Below, in pieces: positions 12,594 to 24,963 of a DNA stretch of 64,000 bases. This stretch comes from Cristatella mucedo (Eukaryota > Bryozoa > Phylactolaemata > Cristatellidae). The stretch spans positions 20,674,501 through 20,738,500 of the forward strand of contig WPIO01000001.1 of the NCBI GenBank assembly GCA_009760855.2, given 5' to 3'. The notes under the pieces are model-generated. The model was not told the origin of the DNA. It did not search any database and saw nothing but the letters and a program-made list of their open reading frames with translations. Position 1 is the stretch's first letter, and the number at the start of each line of letters is the position of its first letter. Made by a program: the position numbers and the translations under genes.

Positions 12594-12760
12594 ATGAGGA
12601 AATGCTCGGATCAAGGGTTTTTCAAGGCAGTACCGACGGCCGAACAGCACAAAGTAGTATTTAATAGTACTAGTCTTGAGAGTATGGATACCCCGAAGGC
12701 AGGTACGCCAAATGCTGAAGCAACAGTCGTAGGTATCTCCTGTAACTGTGACGACAATAT
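12594..12760. repeat. Unclassified dispersed repeat, copy 1
   Basis: Pairs with 14262-14440. Shared segments include gaacagcac, agtatttaatagtactagtc and ttgagagtatggatacc. On the plus strand both copies start MRKCS and keep a common frame through AEQH..VFNSTSLESMDT, which is more frame conservation than expected for random repeats. No known family recognised. Confidence 0.6.
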
Positions 12761-13189
12761 TTTTCATAAAATTGTATTCAATACTACATATTGTTGCAGG
12801 GTTTATTTCCTTAGCCAAGTTTAACTAAAGTGAAAAACTGCGTCAATAGGGCGTCTGGGATTCAGCGTTATGTTAACTAAATTGGGCAAGTTAATGCAAA
12901 ACGTGTCTTCTGTCGGTGGCTAAGCACTCACGAACATGTGACGTCGCACCTCCCTTGCCTTCAAATTACACTAAATCGACGTCCAAGTATAGCCACTCAG
13001 AGAAAATACTCCAGGCTACGGGCCTAACACGAAAGCTGTGCGTAAGTGCTTAACGATGTGTTTTTGCAGCTTCTCCAGAAGACGACGCCCACAGAGCTTA
13101 TCCGTAGGCAGGAGGAGGCACGAGAAAAGCACTAGTCCTCACTCTGGAGACCCCCTCGAAGCTGCAGCTCTCAATAGGTGCATCAAAGA

Positions 13190-13262
13190 GTGCATTTAAA
13201 GTGCCTTGAAAGAGATTTAGTTCTCTTAGAGCTTTATACAAATTGATAATTATTATTACTAG
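13190..13262 (+). mobile_element. LINE family-1 tail only
   Basis: Only the terminal stem-loop and tail are present ('gtgccttgaaagagatttag..ttctcttagagcttta', then ATT-rich). No 3' UTR is visible upstream, so this is a severely 5'-truncated insertion. Confidence 0.5.
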
Positions 13263-13566
13263 TAGTATTCAGATCATCTTGTGGCTCTCCTCCAAGCTTT
13301 ATAGCCTGTTGAACCTGTTGGGTGGCCTAATTCAGACAGATTATGACTGATAATCGTTGCGCACAGTTTTCGATTTGAGGAAACGATTGTGAGATAATGT
13401 ACCTCCGAAGCCTCATGAAAGCCAGTGCCATGAGGTAGGCAGACAGTTGTGATTTCGGACTCAGCATTGGCATTTGAGCTGTTTTGAGCTCTAGGCCACG
13501 GGTGCTGTAGCCACGGGCCGTGTATGCCACGGCTGCTGCTGATTGCTCGTTTTGCTAAAGTATGGG

Positions 13567-13771
<205 letters not shown>

Positions 13772-14261
13772 TCGCCGCTGATATGTTTCAGCTACTATCG
13801 GCGTACCTGTGTGCATTGGTGCAGCACCTACAACTTGCTAGATTCGATACAAAGTTCGGAGGTCGCCAGTATTCGTCAGGCGGCGCCTAAAACTAGCACA
13901 CTTACGAGCGCTGTGTTTGAGCCTATTTCTGTCCGGACGTGAAAACCACATGCCACGTTTGCAACATATGGTGTTGGCAGTGTTCGAAAGTTGGTGACGA
14001 TCCTTAGCAATTGTTTTTCGCTAGCCTCAATGCTTGTAAATAAAACGGCGAATGCTTAAGTAGAAAGGTAAGTTTTTTATTCGCGTGAATGAGTTACGCA
14101 CGGAATGCGAGATTGATCCTTTAAACGACGAAGTGGCTCCCTGCCAGGCCATAGTTTGGGATTCAGAAAAATCTACAGCTGAACTTTTACAAACGTTGAT
14201 GCATTGCATAACCAAAGTTAAGCAAATTGGCGAAAAGTATTGTTCTTTCCGTAATTGAAGT

Positions 14262-14440
14262 ATGAGGAAGTGCTCAGGTCACGGATTTTCCGAGGCAGTA
14301 CTGACGGCCGAACAGCACGCAGCAGTATTTAATAGTACTAGTCTTGAGAGTATGGATACCCAGAAGGCAGACGTACTGCACGCCAACGGCTGAAGCAACA
14401 TTCATAAATATCTACTGTAATTTTCATGGCTGAACAGCAG
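14262..14440. repeat. Unclassified dispersed repeat, copy 2
   Basis: Partner of 12594-12760 in the same orientation, 1.67 kb apart, separated by the (TA)n tract and unique DNA. Divergence is substantial and includes small indels, so the duplication or the two insertions are old. Confidence 0.6.
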
Positions 14441-15049
14441 TCAGCTGAAAGTTTTACTGAGAATTTTACAAGGCTGGAAATTGAGTGAGCGATCGACCCC
14501 AGCAGGTGTGAGCTTATTAGTGTTAATCTAGAAGGTGTCAGCAGCGATAAGGTGACTAATATAGCATAGGTGCAGGCTATTGTTGACGCTCCGTGTGTGG
14601 AAATCGTGAAGCTTGATATGCGGCTTGAGATAATGATTTTACACGTGGACATAGAAACGGCAGGTGTGACGTGGTCGTTCTTTCTATGCCGGTTATAGCC
14701 ACTGTGGAGCCACTGTGACTGTTGCAGTCGCTTCGATGCAGTCGCTGCTGGAAAAACTGTTGAGATTTCGGACTGTGGCTATGGCGCTTTTTCTCACACT
14801 GCGAGCTACTTATGATGGCTGAGCTACTTATACTTATACTACTTATTACTTATTATTAACTACTTACTACTTATGATGGCTTAACTACAAGTAGCGTGAC
14901 TGCAGCCAATCCTTGCTATGTGCTATACGAGGCACCGTGTTTTTGGCAATGTTCAATGCAGTAACATTGCTATATGCTGCATGCCGCAGGATGATGGAGA
15001 GGACTATCTGTAAATTTAAAAATATCCAATCAAACAGTTTCGTCTATAC

Positions 15050-15234
15050 CTGCGGTTCTCAACCTGTGGGTCGCGACCCTTTTGGGAGTTGAACGACCCT
15101 TTCACAGGGATCGCCTAGACCATCGGAAAACACGCATTTCCACATTTCGCACACGATAGTTTTATGGTTGTGATCACCACAACATGAGGAACTGTATTGA
15201 AAGGTCGCGGCATTAAGAAGGTTGAGAACCACTG
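15050..15234 (-). mobile_element. SPIN/OposCharlie/URR1-like hAT MITE
   Basis: A 185-bp element with terminal inverted repeats: ctgcggttctcaacct at the left and the reverse complement of cagtggttctcaacct at the right (14 of 16 match). It is flanked by an imperfect 8-bp duplication, gtctatac (15042-15049) and atctatat (15235-15242), 6 of 8 identical, as expected for hAT. Internal blocks gtgggtcgcgaccc, gttgaacgaccctttcacag, gatcgcctagaccatcgg and atcaccacaacatgaggaac correspond to the non-autonomous hAT elements known in vertebrates as URR1/OposCharlie/SPIN relatives. No transposase is encoded. Family assignment is from memory of those consensus sequences. Confidence 0.8.
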
Positions 15235-15369
15235 ATCTATATATATACAGTGGCGAAGAGCCACTGCTGCTCTCACCCAGCTCGCAGTGCTTACTAAAGG
15301 ATTGTCTACTGCAGTAGTTCAACCCACGACCTGGGTCATGAAGTGTGAGTACCTTACCCTTGGGCTAAT

Positions 15370-16440
15370 AACTAGGGTTTAAAAATCTCCCTCTTGCCGA
15401 TGTAACCACCAGGCACAATATAGGCTTCCGATGCAATGCCAGTGACTTACGGCTTTACCTAAGCTTTGATACCTTCCAACCACCTTCCAGCACGTTCGTT
15501 CTCAACTGCCTTGCTGCATATCTTGCTGACATCAGTAATTGAAGGGCAGTAGACGTTCTCAAATCAAATGACGATGCAATCATTTATAGCTATCGGCATA
15601 ACTAGCATGGCTCAGAAGTCGGAAAGCTTAGCACTCAAAATTGGCTCTGTCTGAATGTCTCTCTTTGCCTCTGTACGAAATTCAGTGGTCCTGTTACAGA
15701 GCGACCTTTCAAAAGACCAGATCACTAACAATGTCAGCTACAAAGTCGAGTATGGGTACTTTGAGCTGCATAAAATTGCATAAAAATATTCACGCTTACT
15801 TAGACAGCCCTACTACATCCAAATTGTTTCGTGCAATTGTGACATCCCGTCTAGACTTCTGTAGCGGACTGCTTGATGTTCTACCTACCGGTGTAATGAG
15901 GTGCTTGCCGCTGGTGCAAAACTCTGCAGATAGGATTGTCTGCCGTGAGCATCACAGTTGCCGCATTACACCGCTTCTCACCGACCTGCACTGGCTCCCA
16001 ATCAAGCAGCTTATAATATTTTAGAATATGTCACTAAATCCAATTCTCTTCATTCGCTGGCTCCAGCCAATCTAGCAGAAGTACTTCCGGGTAGGCATAG
16101 TACCAACCACTCATCCGACTAAACTAATTTAGCTATGCCTCTGACAAGTCAGAAGCCTTTTGGAGACCGTACCTTTGGTCCACATGCTCCCAAAGCGTGG
16201 AACTTGCTGTCGAATCACTTCACGGTATACCCTGACTTGACGACATTTAAGAAGAACCTAAAAACACACCTGGAAATATTTGCCGTGTTCTGGCGATCTG
16301 TGCTTTGTCTGCTAATGTGTGCTGTCATGATGCACGTAACTAATAACCACACTGTCATGCTTTCTGTACAGCATGTTCCAAGTGCTTAGAAAGAGACTAA
16401 GTTCTCTAAGGATGCTGTATAAGTGTATAATAACTATTAT
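15370..16440 (+). mobile_element. L2/CR1-type LINE, 3' half (family 1)
   Basis: Plus-strand, frameshifted copy starting in the RT palm (ctccctcttgccgatgtaac). It continues through SRLDFCSGLL, LLTDLHWLPIKQL and FGDRTFGPHAPKAWN to the family tail and attattatttt at 16440. Part of the 3' UTR is missing. Confidence 0.8.
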
Positions 16441-16518
16441 TTTGTAAGCAGAAGTTGGTAGCCAGATCTGAGAAAACTGAAAACAGATCATCAAAGGTTG
16501 ACCAAAACAGCTACACTG

Positions 16519-16866
<348 letters not shown>

Positions 16867-17076
16867 GAAACCTATTCCTACGATGTGTACGGCTACTTCA
16901 GAGGGCTACCGGACTTTGACAGGGGGAGTTAGGGCTAAAGGTGGCCTACTCTGTTGTACGAAAGTGATGTGCCTCATACTGATAGCCTCCAGGCAAGAAG
17001 GGAAAATAACCCACCTAACTCTCCATCAGGATTCATACAAATCAATGAGATAAATGAAATCAATTTAGACACTTAC

Positions 17077-17390
17077 CGGCTTGGCCTTTGAGCGAGAAGT
17101 TCTCGATGAGTCAAATCGACGCGATTTGTTGGAAGCTGACTTCTCTGCACCAGCCAGGCACGTACAATGGTCATCCAAACTGCTGGGGCGTTCGGCGTTG
17201 TGGGTCTAGGTCATTGGCATGGCCCTGGAACCAGAGAGGGCAACCTCAAAGGTGGGAGTGAGATCGTTGGGATAGTCGCTCTGCTGCCAGAAACAGTGGC
17301 AGAGCAATACAGCGAAGCAACTGTTTCAGGCTTGCTAACTTCTGAGAGTGATGGCGATGGTAGCTCTGACTCATAGAAGGCAAGAGAGAT
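17077..17390 (-). CDS. Candidate exon pair, unrecognised
   Basis: Reading leftward, a strong acceptor (ttttttatcttttcatag, ending at 17391) opens a Ser/Pro-rich frame (FYESELPSPSLSEVSKPETV). About 240 bp further, an exon-like stretch rich in Ser/Arg/Lys (KSASNKSRRFDSSRTSRSKA) ends at a strong donor CCG|GTAAGT at 17076. No single frame spans both, so an intron must lie between, and I could not place it. The plus strand also has a 69-codon frame here. Family unknown. Confidence 0.25.
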
Positions 17391-17876
17391 CTATGAAAAG
17401 ATAAAAAAGGCAGAGTAGAAAAAGAGTGGAACAACTAGCCAAAACCTGAGCGAGAGCTCGCAATCCAATCATCATTCCGCACGCAATAACAGAAAGTCAT
17501 ATTGCTCATTTACTTTGTTCTGGGAACCTGTAATCATCTCCAGCATATTCACGTAAAAAAATCGTAGGGGCAATGCCGTCTATTGCTACCTTTACAATCA
17601 TAAGCAATGCCGTCTATCGCTGCCTGTACCTCTATAAATCCATTAGGACTTGGCTAAAACGGAACTTAGGAATAGAGTTTAGAAACGAAGCCTAAGTAGG
17701 ATTCCAGTCCGTGCGATTAGTCTAAGCACCGAATTAGTGGAATAGAAGTGTCCGGATTGGCAGCAAATGAAAGGACTACACATTTGCTTAATTAAGACTG
17801 CTAGCGAGCTTCATAGTGAAAGGGCTGGTGGATAAGAATCAGTTCTTTAAGTAGCCGATATGATAAGAAATTGAAT

Positions 17877-18018
17877 GCCATGCTAGTTTGCTCTAGCGGT
17901 TAAGGTGCTCTCCCCGACCAAGGCCTGACTGAGGTCATGGGCTCGAGCCCCGAAGCATTTGTAAAGTGCCTGAATAGAGATTAAGTTCTCTTGGGGTGCT
18001 ATATAAATGGATTATATA
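17877..18018 (+). mobile_element. tRNA-derived SINE (family 1), well preserved
   Basis: Head ctagcggttaaggtgct (A box) and catgggctcgagcccc (B box), then the shared tail 'gtgcctgaatagagattaag..ttctcttggggtgctatata'. One of the best copies, close to those at 53.1 and 60.2 kb. Confidence 0.85.
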
Positions 18019-18109
18019 GCTAAGACATGAATAGTTGATCACAGAAATATATAGGATTCGCCAGGCGGTCTGATCTGATGGGCAGGATGGCAAGAGTAGT
18101 GTCTTATAT

Positions 18110-18313
18110 TTAAGAAAAGCGACAGCTAGCGCTGAAAAAGACTTCTTGGTGATTTAATTTTTTTAGATCTTGCAAAGCACATATGTCACCGTCTAGGTAT
18201 ATTCCAAAGCTTCTAGATAACTCATGCTCCATCATCAAAGCTCTACATTGTGCAACACATTGAAATCTCTCATTGATGCCATCCCAGTAATTTTCCAGCC
18301 TCGGCAAATGCAA
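18110..18313 (-). CDS. Unrecognised short open frame, possibly coding
   Basis: A 68-codon minus-strand frame with protein-like composition (ENYWDGINERFQCVAQCRAL, then SRSFGIYLDGDICALQDL). Other frames here are closed. No ATG begins it and no convincing acceptor precedes it, so it may be an exon, a retro-copy or a fragment of a mobile-element ORF. No family recognised. Confidence 0.2.
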   Translation of the reverse strand: MHLPRLENYWDGINERFQCVAQCRALMMEHELSRSFGIYLDGDICALQDLKKLNHQEVFFSASCRFS

Positions 18314-18418
18314 GAAGACTTGTTACTTTTGGCTTCTGTGACAGCAATGCAGATGCTCTAGAGTGATTAAAAAGTTGGGATAAGCAGCTGGTGTCTGCAG
18401 CAAGGCTTAAAATGATTG

Positions 18419-18995
18419 CATAATAATAACATTAATAATACATTTGTATAGTACCCTCAGAAAACTTAATCTCTGCCTAGGTGCTTAACCTATGCTGTAC
18501 AAGATGCATGGATTAATATTTAGAGGTCGCATGCTCAAAGTCAAGAAGCATAACACGGTTAGAGTTGAAATGCACAGGGTAAGCATGCTAATATGGTTAT
18601 TGGCAGCATGCACAGAGTCAGCACGAATAAGCTCGCAAGGAACGAATCACATATATCCACTAAATGTCAAGAAGCATAACACGGTTAGAGTTGAAATGCA
18701 CAGGGTAAGCATGCTAATATGGTTATTGGCAGCATGCACAGAGTCAGCACGAATAAGCTCGCAAGGAACGAATCACATATATCCACTAAATGTTGTGATA
18801 CCTATATGCGTGTTTAGCTTCTTTTAAAAACTCAAGTCGGCGGCGCCGTGCTGTCAGTCGATAGTGAGTTTCAGGCTTTGGGAGCATATGATCTAAAGGC
18901 ATGGTCCCCAAAGGCTTTGAGGCTCATGCGAGGCGCAGCTAAACGATTTAAATCGCGTTCAAGCCTGTAATGGCACTGATTTGAAACAGGTAATC
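18419..18995 (-). mobile_element. LINE family-1 3' end with internal tandem duplication
   Basis: Reversed tail at 18419-18480, then 3' UTR, in which a 126-bp unit is repeated exactly head to tail (18540-18665 and 18666-18791). It then runs into the last coding codons (tcaggctttgggagcatatg). The 42-residue repeat in the plus-strand open frame is only this duplication. Confidence 0.8.
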
Positions 18996-19189
18996 TCCTA
19001 AAAATTGATTTTAAGCGTTGATGGTGTGCCATCTAAATGAAAGAACACGGCTCTTTGAAATTGCGAAATTCTTTAAATGCTCGGAGGCTAGATCTCTCAA
19101 TGTGCGGTGAGTCATCTCGTTAATAGAATCTTTTAAAGACAATATCCCAGTTGAATAGCTTGCCTAGACGGTGAGCTGGAAGATCCCAG

Positions 19190-20465
19190 TAGCTTCACAA
19201 ATATAATCCAAGGTACCTCTGAAATATGGGGTACCTCAGGGCTACGTGCAAGGTCCGGTTCTTTTCACGGTTTATACTCCTTAAACTTATATCTTATATC
19301 TTATATTTATACTTTATATCTCCCTCTTGCTGATGTGATTACCAAGCACAATCTAGGCTTTCACTTCTATGCGGATGACACTCAGTTGTTCCTTGCTTTG
19401 ATCCCTCCTAGCCTTCGAACACCTCGAATTCTTTAAACTCACTTGCTGCATGTATTGATGACATCCGCACATGGATGGCAGCAGATTTTCTAAAACTAAA
19501 CGATGACAAAACTAACTTACTAGATATGGGCAAACCCAGAGTGATTCCGAAATTGGAAAGGCCGACGCTCAAAATTGGCTCTGCCAGCATATCTTCTGTG
19601 TAATCAGCTAGAAATCTAGGTGTCATTTTCCAAAGTGACCTCTCGTGAGACGACCACATCAGCTCCACAGTCAAGTCTGCCTACTTTCAGCTACTAAACA
19701 TTGCTAAAATTTGGTCTTTCTTAGATAAGGATACCACGTCTAAGTTGGTCCATGCATTTGTGATATCCCATCTTGACTTCTGCAACTCACTGCTTGCTGG
19801 CCTACCGGCACGTGCAATCAGACGGTTACAGCTGGTGCAAAACTTGGCAGCCAGGCTTGTCTGTCGTGAGCGTCGCAGTTGCCACGTCGCACCACTTCTC
19901 GCCGACCTGCACTGGTTACCAGTCAAGCAAGGGATTGGCTTCAAGGTTTTGTCGCTCACTTTTAGGTCCCTTTATTATATGGCTCCAGCCTATCTCTCCG
20001 ATATACTCCCCCATCAGGCCAAGCATCGTACCATCCGCTTTTCGGAATCCATCAGTCTACAAATACCTCGTACAAACCTTAAATCCTTTGGAGACCGTGC
20101 ATTTAGTTCGTATGCTCCCAAAGCCTGGAACTCCCTCCCGACCTGCGTCAGAACATCCCCTGACCTGACCACATTTAAAAGGAACTTAAAAACACACCTA
20201 TTTAGGACAGCATTTAGTGGGTCCCTGTGATTCGTCCTTCATGTGCTTATGCTTACTGACACTGTGCATGCTGCTACAAACCGCATTTCCATGCTGACCC
20301 TGTGCATGTAATCCCTAACCATGTTATTCTTGCTGTTTATCAAGCATGAAATTACTCACCATTCAATCGTGTTTCCCTTTGCAGCAAATGTAAAGCGCCT
20401 AGAAAGAAATTTAGTTCTCTGAGGGTGCTTTATCAAGCGCATTAGCAAGTACATTATTATTATTA
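19190..20465 (+). mobile_element. L2/CR1-type LINE, RT C-terminal half
   Basis: Plus-strand copy starting near the VPQG motif (19225) and passing 'ttctatgcggatgacactcag' (FYADDTQL), with the YADD codons intact. A 161-codon frame from 19745 carries SHLDFCNSLLAGLPARAIRR, LLADLHWLPVK and NLKTHLFRTAFSGSL. 3' UTR and tail are complete, ending in an ATT run. An upstream frameshift and a stop (tcttctgtgtaatcagct) disable it. Confidence 0.9.
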
Positions 20466-20841
20466 ACTGGGTAAGATGTAACGACGAATTCCACACAGCT
20501 TGCATCTTCAAACCATTTTGTCTGACATTGAAATGACTTTGCTGTAAGGAATTATACAGTTGCTCTAACAAGTTATGCTCTCAAACGTTCTGTAAGCCGT
20601 TAATGATTAAGCCGTCAACAAAAGGATAGAGTGCTTGAGAGCTTCAATTCTTTTCTTAACTAATTTTAAACCAGGATATTAAGGAACTAACCCTCTCAAG
20701 TTTATAGAATGGCTTAAGTTAGTAGCTTTAGTTTCTGAACGTAAAATAATTAACTGTTGACCTTTGACTGGCTTCATAATAGGCCAGCAGGGTAATCCTA
20801 AAAACAATCCTAGCTGATTAAACAGCCTCTCTTTTTTTTAG

Positions 20842-20978
20842 TGACATAAGAGCCTTTACGGCTATCACCACCACTTTCAGTGGCGATAAAGGATCGCCCA
20901 CCGCAGAAATCGAACCCACAACCTCTGGAGCGAGGTCGTGAAAGCAACCACCTTACCTAGTGTGCCATCACGGCTCAC
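20842..20978 (-). mobile_element. tRNA-derived SINE (family 2)
   Basis: Reversed copy: tail (agcctttacggctatcaccaccactttcagtggcgataaaggatc), then B-box-like gaaatcgaacccacaacctc, then ccttacctagtgtgccatcacggctc. Same layout as 38.0 and 55.0 kb. The tail differs from the LINE-like tail of family 1. Confidence 0.75.
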
Positions 20979-20999
20979 CGTAATGCACTTCATGTGTTT

Positions 21000-22590
21000 T
21001 TAACTCGTGAGTTTGTAGCAGAAATGGTGGCTGTGTGAGTATTTTTCATGTGTGTACTATTCAAATCACTCGTAGGAACGTTTGTTGACCACTAAACAAG
21101 CAGCCTATATAATTTAAAATCCTCGCTGATCACGACAGCTGCAGATAATACACTTTTTGCTTACTAGCCCTGCACACGATTACGTGCGTGCCATTTTTGG
21201 TATTTAGCGGAGAATTGTTGCAGGCCATAGCATGTGTTGTGCTTTAGGGCTCGGTCTTTTGTACAATAAATGATATGCAGAGGTTTCCTGCTATCACTAA
21301 AAAAGCGGCCTCCTTCTAATTCATTTGTGTTACAGTATTAGTGTAAGGATGAAATATCCGCCTTGCTTGTGGCTGCTGAAGCTTGGTCGAGTGCAAAAGC
21401 CACGAACTGTAGATGGACCATGAAGTGTGAAATTATAAAATAGCCAGAAGAGGCCAAAAACTATATAAGAACCTTACCAACTATGGATAGGAAAGCCGTC
21501 TCTGAGTCAGTCGGACAGTGTTAACTGTCGCCATATCTTGCACACCCAGTGGCTCCTGGAAACTTCACCTGTCTGCACTAGCTGGAATTAAAAAAATATT
21601 AACATAATTCATTTGTATGGGGCCCGAAGAAAACTTTTTCTCGATCTAAGCGAATTAAATACGCCGAACGGCTCGTGCTCACGACCACGATCGTTAAAGG
21701 TGAATTTTGACAATCACTTTACCGCTACTAACTTCGGAACCCTAGTGAAAGGCTGTCATTCAAGTTCTTTCCGGTGAACTAAGCTGCGGAAACAAAAAGA
21801 TCCCGTACTCCTATGTATTAGTGAGAGCAGGCCATGTTTACTAAATGCACCCAGAACCTTCGAGTCAGGAAAAGACAGGACAGATCTATTACGGAAGCCA
21901 TGACGAATCTTACACAATACGAATTATGTCTATTCTATCATACTGCAAGTAAAACCTTTTGATTGCTGCCCTTAATAATTTCCATGCAGAAATCCCCATC
22001 GGCTTGACGAGCACTAAAGCATTCATTAATGTATGTAAGGTACTAGCGAACAAAGAAAAGTTGGCCGCACCTACTTCCTACGTCATGCCAAAGGGACGTT
22101 GTACTCAGGATACGATTGGCACTGAAAATGGCAGGGTCACAACATTTGCTTATCCGCAGCCATACACAATTCCTTTCACTAGAGTTTAGCGCCTAGGTAC
22201 TCGCAATAAATGCAGCTCACGCGTCACAACTGAGATCGGTCCTCAGCTTGCATCATAATTTCACTGCAGAGTTGATCTGCTTCTTTCCATTAACACCTGT
22301 TGGATTCATGGTATATGGTTAAGACGCAACCGTATCGGTTATGGTACTGCTCAACATGACTAGTAACAGGTTGGATGCCGCTTAACGTGACTATTGCTGA
22401 ATGGCGGGTTACTTCTCCGCAGCTTTTCAGCATCTTGCACTGCTCCTGATGCGTAGAATTAAGCCCAAAACCACTGTCTCGGTGTTCTTGAGGCTCGCCA
22501 TAGCCGAGAAAGTTTATTAAGACTCGCTCTTTCTCACTAACTCTCTCTCTCTCTCTCCCTTTCTAGTAGTTCTTCAGATGAATGTAAAAA
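21000..22590. other. No supported gene; fragment of SINE tail near 21.61 kb
   Basis: Mostly AT-rich unique DNA. A reversed family-1 SINE tail remnant occurs at about 21607-21660. A plus-strand frame at 21959-22189 has reasonable composition but no splice or motif support. A short CTCTCT tract occurs near 22535. Confidence 0.4.
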
Positions 22591-22591
22591 A

Positions 22592-22746
22592 ATAGAATTC
22601 CTTTATATAGCGCCGTAAGAGAACTTAATCTCTATTTCGGCGCTTTACATATGCCGCGGGGCTCGAGCCCACGACCTCGGTCATCGAATACTTTCACTTT
22701 GACCATGGTTCGAGGCGAGCACCTTAACCACTGAGCCAAACCAGCG
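22592..22746 (-). mobile_element. tRNA-derived SINE (family 1)
   Basis: Reversed full-length copy: tail atagcgccgtaagagaactt..ggcgctttac, B box ggggctcgagcccacgacct, A box gcaccttaaccactgagcc. Confidence 0.85.
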
Positions 22747-22780
22747 ATATAGCAAATTCACGTGTCGGATCAATCTTGCT

Positions 22781-22956
22781 TCGCTGATTCAGATAGAGCT
22801 GTTGAGGGACCAACATGTGCTCGGCGAATTGACTGGTCAGCCATTCCCAGCCTGCCTTCCATTTGTCCAGGTCCTAGGAGAACGCAAGGCCAGCAAGCTG
22901 GTTCTAATGTAGTTCTCAGCTTGGACGAAAACAAGATGTCTCCGAGGTCTGAGTAG
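22781..22956 (+). CDS. Candidate terminal exon, unrecognised
   Basis: After an acceptor-like cttcgctgattcag, a frame runs 58 codons to a stop with protein-like content (CARRIDWSAIPSLPSICPG, ending LDENKMSPRSE). It starts just right of a SINE insertion. No upstream exon could be linked and there is no family match. Confidence 0.2.
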
Positions 22957-23089
22957 TTGGGTCACTTACTAAGACATCAGACTGCTGGTGTGGGTGGGCG
23001 TACAGCTCGTTGTTCGGAAAGACAGACTCTACTCAGCTGCAATCCAGGTGGCGTTTCAGGTCAATTTTACGTGGACCATTCTTACTTTG

Positions 23090-23376
23090 AAAAAGAACTT
23101 AAAAACATACCTATTTAGGACAGCATTTAGTGGGTCCCTGTGATTCGTCCATCACGTGGTCATTCGCGCTGACACTGTGCATGCTGCCACTAACCACATT
23201 TGCATGACGACCATGTGCATGTCACCACTAACCATGTTATTCATGTTTATCAAGCATAACATTACTCAGCATTCAATCGCGCTTCCCTTTGCAGCAAATG
23301 TAAAGCGCCTAGAAAGAGATTGAGTTCTCTGAGGGCGCTTTATCAAGTGCATTATTATTATTATTATTATTATTAT
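23090..23376 (+). mobile_element. LINE family-1 3' end
   Basis: Last codons (ttaaaaacatacctatttagg), complete 3' UTR, stem-loop 'gcgcctagaaagagattgag..ttctctgagggcgc' and (ATT)n. 5'-truncated insertion. Same 3' UTR as 20.3 and 49.6 kb. Confidence 0.9.
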
Positions 23377-23384
23377 TTGTGGCA

Positions 23385-24800
23385 AGTGAGCTACATGGAG
23401 ATCGCGTGTGTCTAGAAGTTCCACGCATAGAGCGTCCTCACAATTGTAAGAAACCGAAAACAAAGCTGAGCGAACTGCGATGCTCGAAGAGTGAGCAGGT
23501 ATCCGCCTAGTAAGCTACAAACGTGCTAATTCTGGTGTTACTATTGTCGAAGCAGGCAATAAATATTTCTATTTTAATTATTAGTCGTCATTTTCGCTCT
23601 ATATTATTCTGTAAATAAATTGAGCCACTTAGGAATATATCAGATGTAACATCAGGACTGCCTAAGAAGGTGTCTTGAAGGTTCTTCTGCTGGCATATAA
23701 TTGCCAAAAAAGTCAACATTGAACTGCGATATCAGCTTAAAATAGTGATTGCAAATTGTTTTCAGCTAACCAAATGTTTCAGCCCATAGTGTTCGGATAC
23801 ATCCGTGTAATATAACGCTCAATCCTGCGATTTTCTATCTGCTACCACTCATTTATTCTTGGGCTGTTTGCCTTAGTGAACAAAACCCCTAATAGATTGC
23901 CAATATTTACTTGAAACTGGTACCAAGCCACCCGACGCACCCCTTCAGTCTATAGCGGCTCGATAGCCTCGGCAAAGGTCACGGTCTTGTCATCTGCTAG
24001 TATACTTTTTACTAGGCTCAAGATGTCTAAGAAGGAAACCTCATGCAGAAAACCATTTTTGAGCAGATCAAGATTAGCTAGAGCAGCTACGCTGTAATTA
24101 TGCTGTCTCTTTAGGTGGCCCATTCGTCCATAGGCTATTTAAACCAATTAAAGGGTAAAGCCTTAAAGAGGCGCTGGTTTGAGACCTCATTTATTTAGCG
24201 GCAGGAGAACCTTTGTGGCATTTTTCCAGCTTGCAGCAAGCATTAAAAACTGCCCGCTGAAAGACTCGTGGCCCGTGACCCTGGCCGTGAGGCTCAAACG
24301 CCTAAACTGAAGACCTACTGAAGACCAATGACTGAGTTAAAATTAGTTTTCGTAGCAGCATCATTAAAAAATTTTCGGAGTTCATCCCGCTTGCAGCAAT
24401 CAATAAAGAAGTACCAGTGCATCACTCAAGTGTAAGACCTTCATAGTTGGACTGCATCGCGAGCTAGTCCCGCCACACTGCAAATACTACAAAGGGCACA
24501 ACCTAACTGTGATATCACTGACTTGAGTGTACGGGACAGGATCGCTCACGGACTGAAATTAAAAACTACATGGATTTACTGAATCGTGGAAAATGTTTCA
24601 CCGTAATACTCGTCTTTATGGCTTCGTCTTTATGGCTTTCTGGATTTAGACATGGTTAAGCATGTCAATCTCTATCATTTTTGAGATACATCCCTTACGC
24701 TCTGTAAAAGAAATTAGCATTAACCGAAGTCAAGTTTTGGATACTAAATGTTGGTGCGAGCTTGACTTCGTTTGCCTTTGAGTAGAGCGTGAGCGATAAT
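23385..24800. other. No supported gene; degenerate SINE-2 traces
   Basis: AT-rich unique DNA. Around 24160-24300 a decayed reversed family-2 SINE is suggested by tttagcggcaggagaacctt and cttgcagcaag. No coding frame of note. Confidence 0.4.
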
Positions 24801-24802
24801 AA

Positions 24803-24963
24803 AAAATATCTAAGATATCATTTCGTTTGCACAGCACCCTAAGAGATCTTTATCCCAGGCACGTTCCATAGCCGCAGGGCTCGCGCCCACGACCTCGGTC
24901 ATCAACTGCATTTACCTTGACCTGGTCAGTAAAGGCAAGCACTGTAACCCCTGGGCCTGACCA
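24803..24963 (-). mobile_element. tRNA-derived SINE (family 1)
   Basis: Reversed copy with a degraded tail (cagcaccctaagagatcttta), B box agggctcgcgcccacgacct and A box gcactgtaacccctgggcc. Older than the copies at 22.6 and 53.1 kb. Confidence 0.7.

Noticed and set aside
18492-18827. Repeat protein with two 42-residue units
   Set aside because: It is a 126-bp tandem duplication of LINE 3' UTR in antisense orientation.
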